NCBI GenBank assembly: GCA_016198915.1
Contig: JACQHS010000012.1
Location: 1 to 9,347, forward strand
DNA: 9,347 nt
Direction of reading: 5' to 3'
Source of the DNA: Candidatus Omnitrophota bacterium
GTDB lineage: Bacteria > Omnitrophota > Gorgyraeia > Aquiviventales > Aquiviventaceae
In this document: one piece after another, positions 7,157-9,347 of the stretch
Layout of the letters: the number at the start of each line of letters is the position of its first letter
Numbering within the stretch: position 1 is the first letter of the stretch
The notes under the pieces: generated by a model
What the model was told of the DNA's origin: nothing
What the model saw: the letters and a program-made list of their open reading frames with translations, nothing else
Database searches by the model: none
Made by a program: the position numbers and the translations under genes

Positions 7157-7170
7157 CCGTGTAACAGTCC
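7147..7170. promoter_or_regulatory. Dyad GGACTGT-N10-ACAGTCC overlapping the -35 box (candidate operator)
   Basis: A perfect 7-bp inverted repeat (7147-7153 with 7164-7170) around a 10-bp centre. Three bases of the -35 hexamer lie in one arm and the rest in the centre, so a protein bound here would block RNA polymerase. As RNA from the upstream unit it could form a hairpin 14 nt after the TonB-domain gene, but no T-run follows on the minus strand, so a classical terminator is not supported. No regulator gene is visible nearby. Confidence 0.5.
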
Positions 7171-7183
7171 AGACGGCTGAGGG

Positions 7184-7840
7184 TTATGAACCTAAGAGAA
7201 ATTCCAGGGGGATGACGATCGTCTGCGAGGCTTCACGGATCGATGGCGGAAAAGGCGGAAAGGGCGTGGCGTCTTCGAGGATCTGAAGCGCGGTGTCTTG
7301 CAGGGTTGGGGAGTCCACCGACCGCTCCTTCAGGATCGACAGTTTCTGGAGGGATCCTCCGGGGCGCAGGACGAAGACCACGTAGACCAGCCCTTCCTTC
7401 TCCTCGCCCGTGACCCAGGTTCGCCGTCTGGCGGAGCGCTCGATCTGCTCGCGGATGGCACTGAAATAGGCCAAGCGGACCGGGTCGCCGCCAGAGGCTT
7501 CTGTCAAATTGGCAAGATCCACATAAGACGAATGCGCCAGGACCGCATCGCCGAGGTTGATCGTCGCGGCGAGCGACGGCCTCTCCGGGATGCGGATCTG
7601 TGTCCGCAGGCCGCTGCTGAGGGCGGTGGGGATCGCGGCGGCTTCCCGCTTGGCTCGGGCGAGCTGATCCTGCAGCTGCTGCACTTCCTGTTTGGCCACT
7701 TCGTAATCGTAGATGATCTCCATCGCCCGCCGCAGGCGCAAGGGCGTAGCCCACTGCCATGAGATGAGCTGGGCGACCAGCAGCACCAGGTGCAGGCCCA
7801 GCGAAATGCTAAACGCAATCGTAAATCCCTTATCGCTCAT
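7184..7840 (-). CDS. TonB C-terminal-domain protein with N-terminal membrane anchor
   Basis: A 218-residue protein. Residues 7-30 form a single membrane helix (SISLGLHLVLLVAQLISW), about 45-70 a coiled coil rich in Gln/Lys/Glu, 71-140 a middle segment of no family I recognise, and 145-216 a TonB-like C-terminal domain: GLVYVVFVLRPGGSLQKLSIL, then SVDSPTLQDTALQILEDATPFPPFPP, and IVIPLEFLL at the end. That order (Gly-hydrophobic strand, D-x-AL helix, PFPPFP, final I-P-L-x-F strand) is typical of TonB family proteins, which pass inner-membrane energy to outer-membrane receptors, though many members of this shape have other envelope roles. The usual proline-rich spacer is missing and no exbB/exbD is in the window. 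The start overlaps the pcm stop by ATGA. Confidence 0.8.
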   Translation of the reverse strand: MSDKGFTIAFSISLGLHLVLLVAQLISWQWATPLRLRRAMEIIYDYEVAKQEVQQLQDQLARAKREAAAIPTALSSGLRTQIRIPERPSLAATINLGDAVLAHSSYVDLANLTEASGGDPVRLAYFSAIREQIERSARRRTWVTGEEKEGLVYVVFVLRPGGSLQKLSILKERSVDSPTLQDTALQILEDATPFPPFPPSIREASQTIVIPLEFLLGS

Positions 7841-8478
7841 ACGGGCCAGCCATAATCGCCGATGAGCGGCACGAACACGCAGCTGGCGATGTCCTTCTGA
7901 TGCAGGATGCCCCGGCGCTTTTCCGCTCGGACCAACATCTGGGCCTGCGGTGTCCCGATCGGGATCGCCATCCGCCCCCTCTCCGCCAGCTGCGTGACGA
8001 GCGGCAGCGGGATGCGGGGAGCCGCCGCGCTGACGATGATCGCATCGAAAGGCGCATGCTCAGGCCATCCCAGCGAGCCATTGCCCGCCGCGAGATGGAC
8101 GTTGAGGTAGCCCAGCGTGCTCAGGCGGACTTGCACGGCCTTCAGCAGCTCCGGCACCCGTTCAACGGAAAATATTTCCAGCGCCAGCTCAGACAAGATG
8201 GCGGTTTGATAGCCGGAGCCGGATCCGATTTCCAAGACCCGCTCGTGCCCCCGCAGGCCCAGGCAATCCACCATGAGCGCCACAATATAGGGTTGGCTGA
8301 TCGTCTGGCCCGCTCCGATCGGCAGCGGGTGATCCGCATACGCCTCCTCCCGAAATTCCTCTGGGATGAAGAGGTGACGCGGCACTTTGCCAAACGCCGC
8401 CAGCAGCCGCTCATCATCGAGTCCCCGGCTCTTGAGCTGAGTCTCAACCATCTTGGCGCGCTGCTCGTCGAAGGTCAT
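7837..8478 (-). CDS. pcm: Protein-L-isoaspartate O-methyltransferase
   Basis: This enzyme methylates abnormal L-isoaspartyl residues with S-adenosylmethionine, a first step in repairing aged proteins. The 213-residue product has the normal length. Landmarks: KVPRHLFIPEEFREEAYADHPLPIG, the substrate-binding GQTISQPYIVALM (57-69), SAM motif I VLEIGSGSGYQTA (81-93), FSVERVPEL, and FDAIIVSAAAPRIP. The usual GDG before the GW pair is GNG (132-134), a small deviation. The ATG at 8478 gives the family start MTFDEQRAKMVETQLKSRG; the frame is open upstream to 8730 only because the repeat lacks a stop in that frame. The start codon touches repeat copy B directly, and the stop overlaps the TonB-domain gene by ATGA. 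Confidence 0.95.
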   Translation of the reverse strand: MTFDEQRAKMVETQLKSRGLDDERLLAAFGKVPRHLFIPEEFREEAYADHPLPIGAGQTISQPYIVALMVDCLGLRGHERVLEIGSGSGYQTAILSELALEIFSVERVPELLKAVQVRLSTLGYLNVHLAAGNGSLGWPEHAPFDAIIVSAAAPRIPLPLVTQLAERGRMAIPIGTPQAQMLVRAEKRRGILHQKDIASCVFVPLIGDYGWPV

Positions 8479-8577
8479 TAGACCACACCACAGAACCACA
8501 GAATTCCACAGAGGCACAGAGCATTCCTTCCGGCCTCCTCTGTGCTTCTGTGTGGTTTCTGTGTCATCTGTGGTGTC
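8479..8577 (-). repeat. 99-bp palindromic intercistronic repeat, copy B (glycosyltransferase-pcm junction)
   Basis: Differs from copy C at one position of 99 (G at 8514) and from copy A at seven. The inner stem is 8515-8521 with 8538-8544 (7 bp), closed by a 16-nt loop containing GAGG on the minus strand. Its right-hand end runs straight into the pcm ATG. Its other end lies inside the glycosyltransferase reading frame and provides that gene's last residues and TGA stop, so here the repeat overlaps the upstream gene by 14 bp. Confidence 0.92.
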
Positions 8578-9247
8578 CGATGTACCGCAACACCACCCGG
8601 AAGAACCGAAGGCCGTCGCGCAGCGGCTGGATGTGGCTGGTGTGATTGTCGTACGTTGTGCGCACCGGGACGAAAACCGTTTTCCAGCGGCGCCGGGTGG
8701 CCGCCAGCAGCAGCTCGGTCTCGATCTCAAATCCGTTCGCGCGCAGCGGAGTGTTCGCCAGGACTTCCTTGTGAATCAGCCGGAATCCGGACTGGGAGTC
8801 GGGAATCTGCTGGCGGGCGACCGCGGAAACGATCCAGGAGAGCAGGCGGTTGATCCAGCGGCGGATCAGCGGCATCGTGGACGTCGCCATCCGGTTGCCG
8901 ATGACGAGGCCGGCATGCTGGCGCTCGCCGGCCTCGATCAGCGCCGGAATCTCAGCAGGATCATGCTGGCCGTCGCTGTCCATGGTGATGACGCCGTCGT
9001 ACTGCGCGCGCAGCGCGTACTCGAACCCGGTGCGCAGGGCGCGCCCCTTGCCTTCATTGCGCAGGTGGCTGATGACGACGGCCCCTTCCTGAGACGCGAT
9101 GGGAGCGGTCTGATCGTTCGAGCCATCGTTCACGACGAGCACCGCAAGACCCTGGCGCTTGACGCTGCGAACCAGCGCGCCGATCGTGCCGGCCGAGTTA
9201 AACGCCGGAATCACGACGCAGTACCGGCCGTTCGCTGACGCGCTCAT
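8564..9247 (-). CDS. Family 2 glycosyltransferase (polyprenyl-phosphate mannose/glucose synthase-like)
   Basis: A 227-residue cytoplasmic GT-A enzyme without membrane helices. Landmarks: VVIPAFNSAGTIG (11-23), VVNDGSNDQT (38-47), NEGKGRALRTGFEYAL (64-79), the metal/nucleotide site DSDGQHDPAEI (90-100), IGNRM (116-120), SQSGFRL (151-157) and GFEIETELLLAA (172-183). This set is typical of DPM1-like enzymes that move a sugar from a nucleotide to a polyprenyl phosphate, or of relatives in cell-surface glycan synthesis; the sugar cannot be told from sequence. An in-frame TAA lies immediately before the ATG at 9247, which fixes the start to that codon or one downstream. The last four residues (GHHR) and the stop codon come from repeat copy B, so the native C-terminus may have been trimmed or replaced. 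Confidence 0.9.
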   Translation of the reverse strand: MSASANGRYCVVIPAFNSAGTIGALVRSVKRQGLAVLVVNDGSNDQTAPIASQEGAVVISHLRNEGKGRALRTGFEYALRAQYDGVITMDSDGQHDPAEIPALIEAGERQHAGLVIGNRMATSTMPLIRRWINRLLSWIVSAVARQQIPDSQSGFRLIHKEVLANTPLRANGFEIETELLLAATRRRWKTVFVPVRTTYDNHTSHIQPLRDGLRFFRVVLRYIGHHR

Positions 9248-9248
9248 T

Positions 9249-9347
9249 TAGACCACACCACAGAACCACAGAATTCCACAGAGACACAGAGCATTCCTTC
9301 CGGCCTCCTCTGTGCTTCTGTGTGGTTTCTGTGTCATCTGTGGTGTC
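9249..9347 (-). repeat. 99-bp palindromic intercistronic repeat, copy C (upstream of glycosyltransferase)
   Basis: Nearly identical to copy B. It ends one base before the glycosyltransferase ATG (one extra A compared with copies A and B) and reaches the right edge of the window exactly at its expected outer end, so the gene on its far side is not visible. Confidence 0.9.

Noticed and set aside
7147..7170. Rho-independent terminator after the TonB-domain gene
   Set aside because: The hairpin has a 10-nt loop and is followed by CGGCG on the minus strand, not a T-run. The overlap with the -35 box makes an operator more plausible.
7837..8730. Longer form of pcm starting at 8730, and longer efp starting at the GTG at 1049
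   Set aside because: The extra residues are read-through of the 99-bp repeat and of out-of-frame glycosyltransferase sequence. The family N-termini begin at 8478 and 1010.
8479..9347. CRISPR array
   Set aside because: The repeats are 99 bp, long inverted palindromes separated by a complete gene, with no regular spacers and no cas genes.

Overview
The window carries twelve genes, all on the minus strand, tightly packed in what look like two transcription units. Base composition is GC-rich. The gene set is a Gram-negative-type bacterial housekeeping and envelope set: an exported M16 peptidase, a TonB-domain protein, a family 2 glycosyltransferase, EF-P, bS21 and biotin carboxyl carrier protein. 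The aroQ-efp-accB order, the DUF1844 protein and the Memo-family protein would fit an uncultured deep-branching lineage (Omnitrophota, NC10 or Nitrospirota-like). That placement is an impression and not a result.

Layout, read in the direction of transcription (from high to low coordinates). The upstream unit enters from beyond the right edge: 99-bp repeat copy C, glycosyltransferase (9247-8564), repeat copy B, pcm (8478-7837), and a TonB-domain protein (7840-7184) that overlaps pcm by ATGA. A consensus sigma-70-type promoter (TTGACA, 17 bp, TATAAT; 7156-7128) then starts a second long unit: rpsU, two-domain M16 peptidase, a 72-bp palindromic element, Memo-family protein, DUF1844 protein, rmuC, a 145-bp cloverleaf-like element, Trm112-like zinc protein, aroQ, 99-bp repeat copy A, efp, and accB, which is cut by the left edge. 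Within the second unit neighbouring genes overlap by ATGA or lie within a few tens of bases, except where an element sits.

The unusual part is the gaps. Five gene junctions hold palindromic elements of three unrelated designs: (i) three copies of a 99-bp inverted repeat built from CACAGA-like units; (ii) one element with 7-nt GGAATGC / ATTCCCA units; (iii) one element that can fold as a closed four-way junction. The elements fill the space from the stop codon of the upstream gene to the start codon of the next one. At three junctions the bases on both sides still match (ATGATC, ATGA, TGA). This suggests the elements landed in ancestral ATGA/TGATG stop-start overlaps and duplicated them, so that neither gene was damaged. 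At a fourth junction the repeat itself supplies the stop codon and last residues of the glycosyltransferase.

I found no tRNA, rRNA, CRISPR array, transposase or prophage gene. The proteins are recognisable families. The possible novelty lies in the intercistronic elements and in the dyad-covered promoter in front of rpsU.
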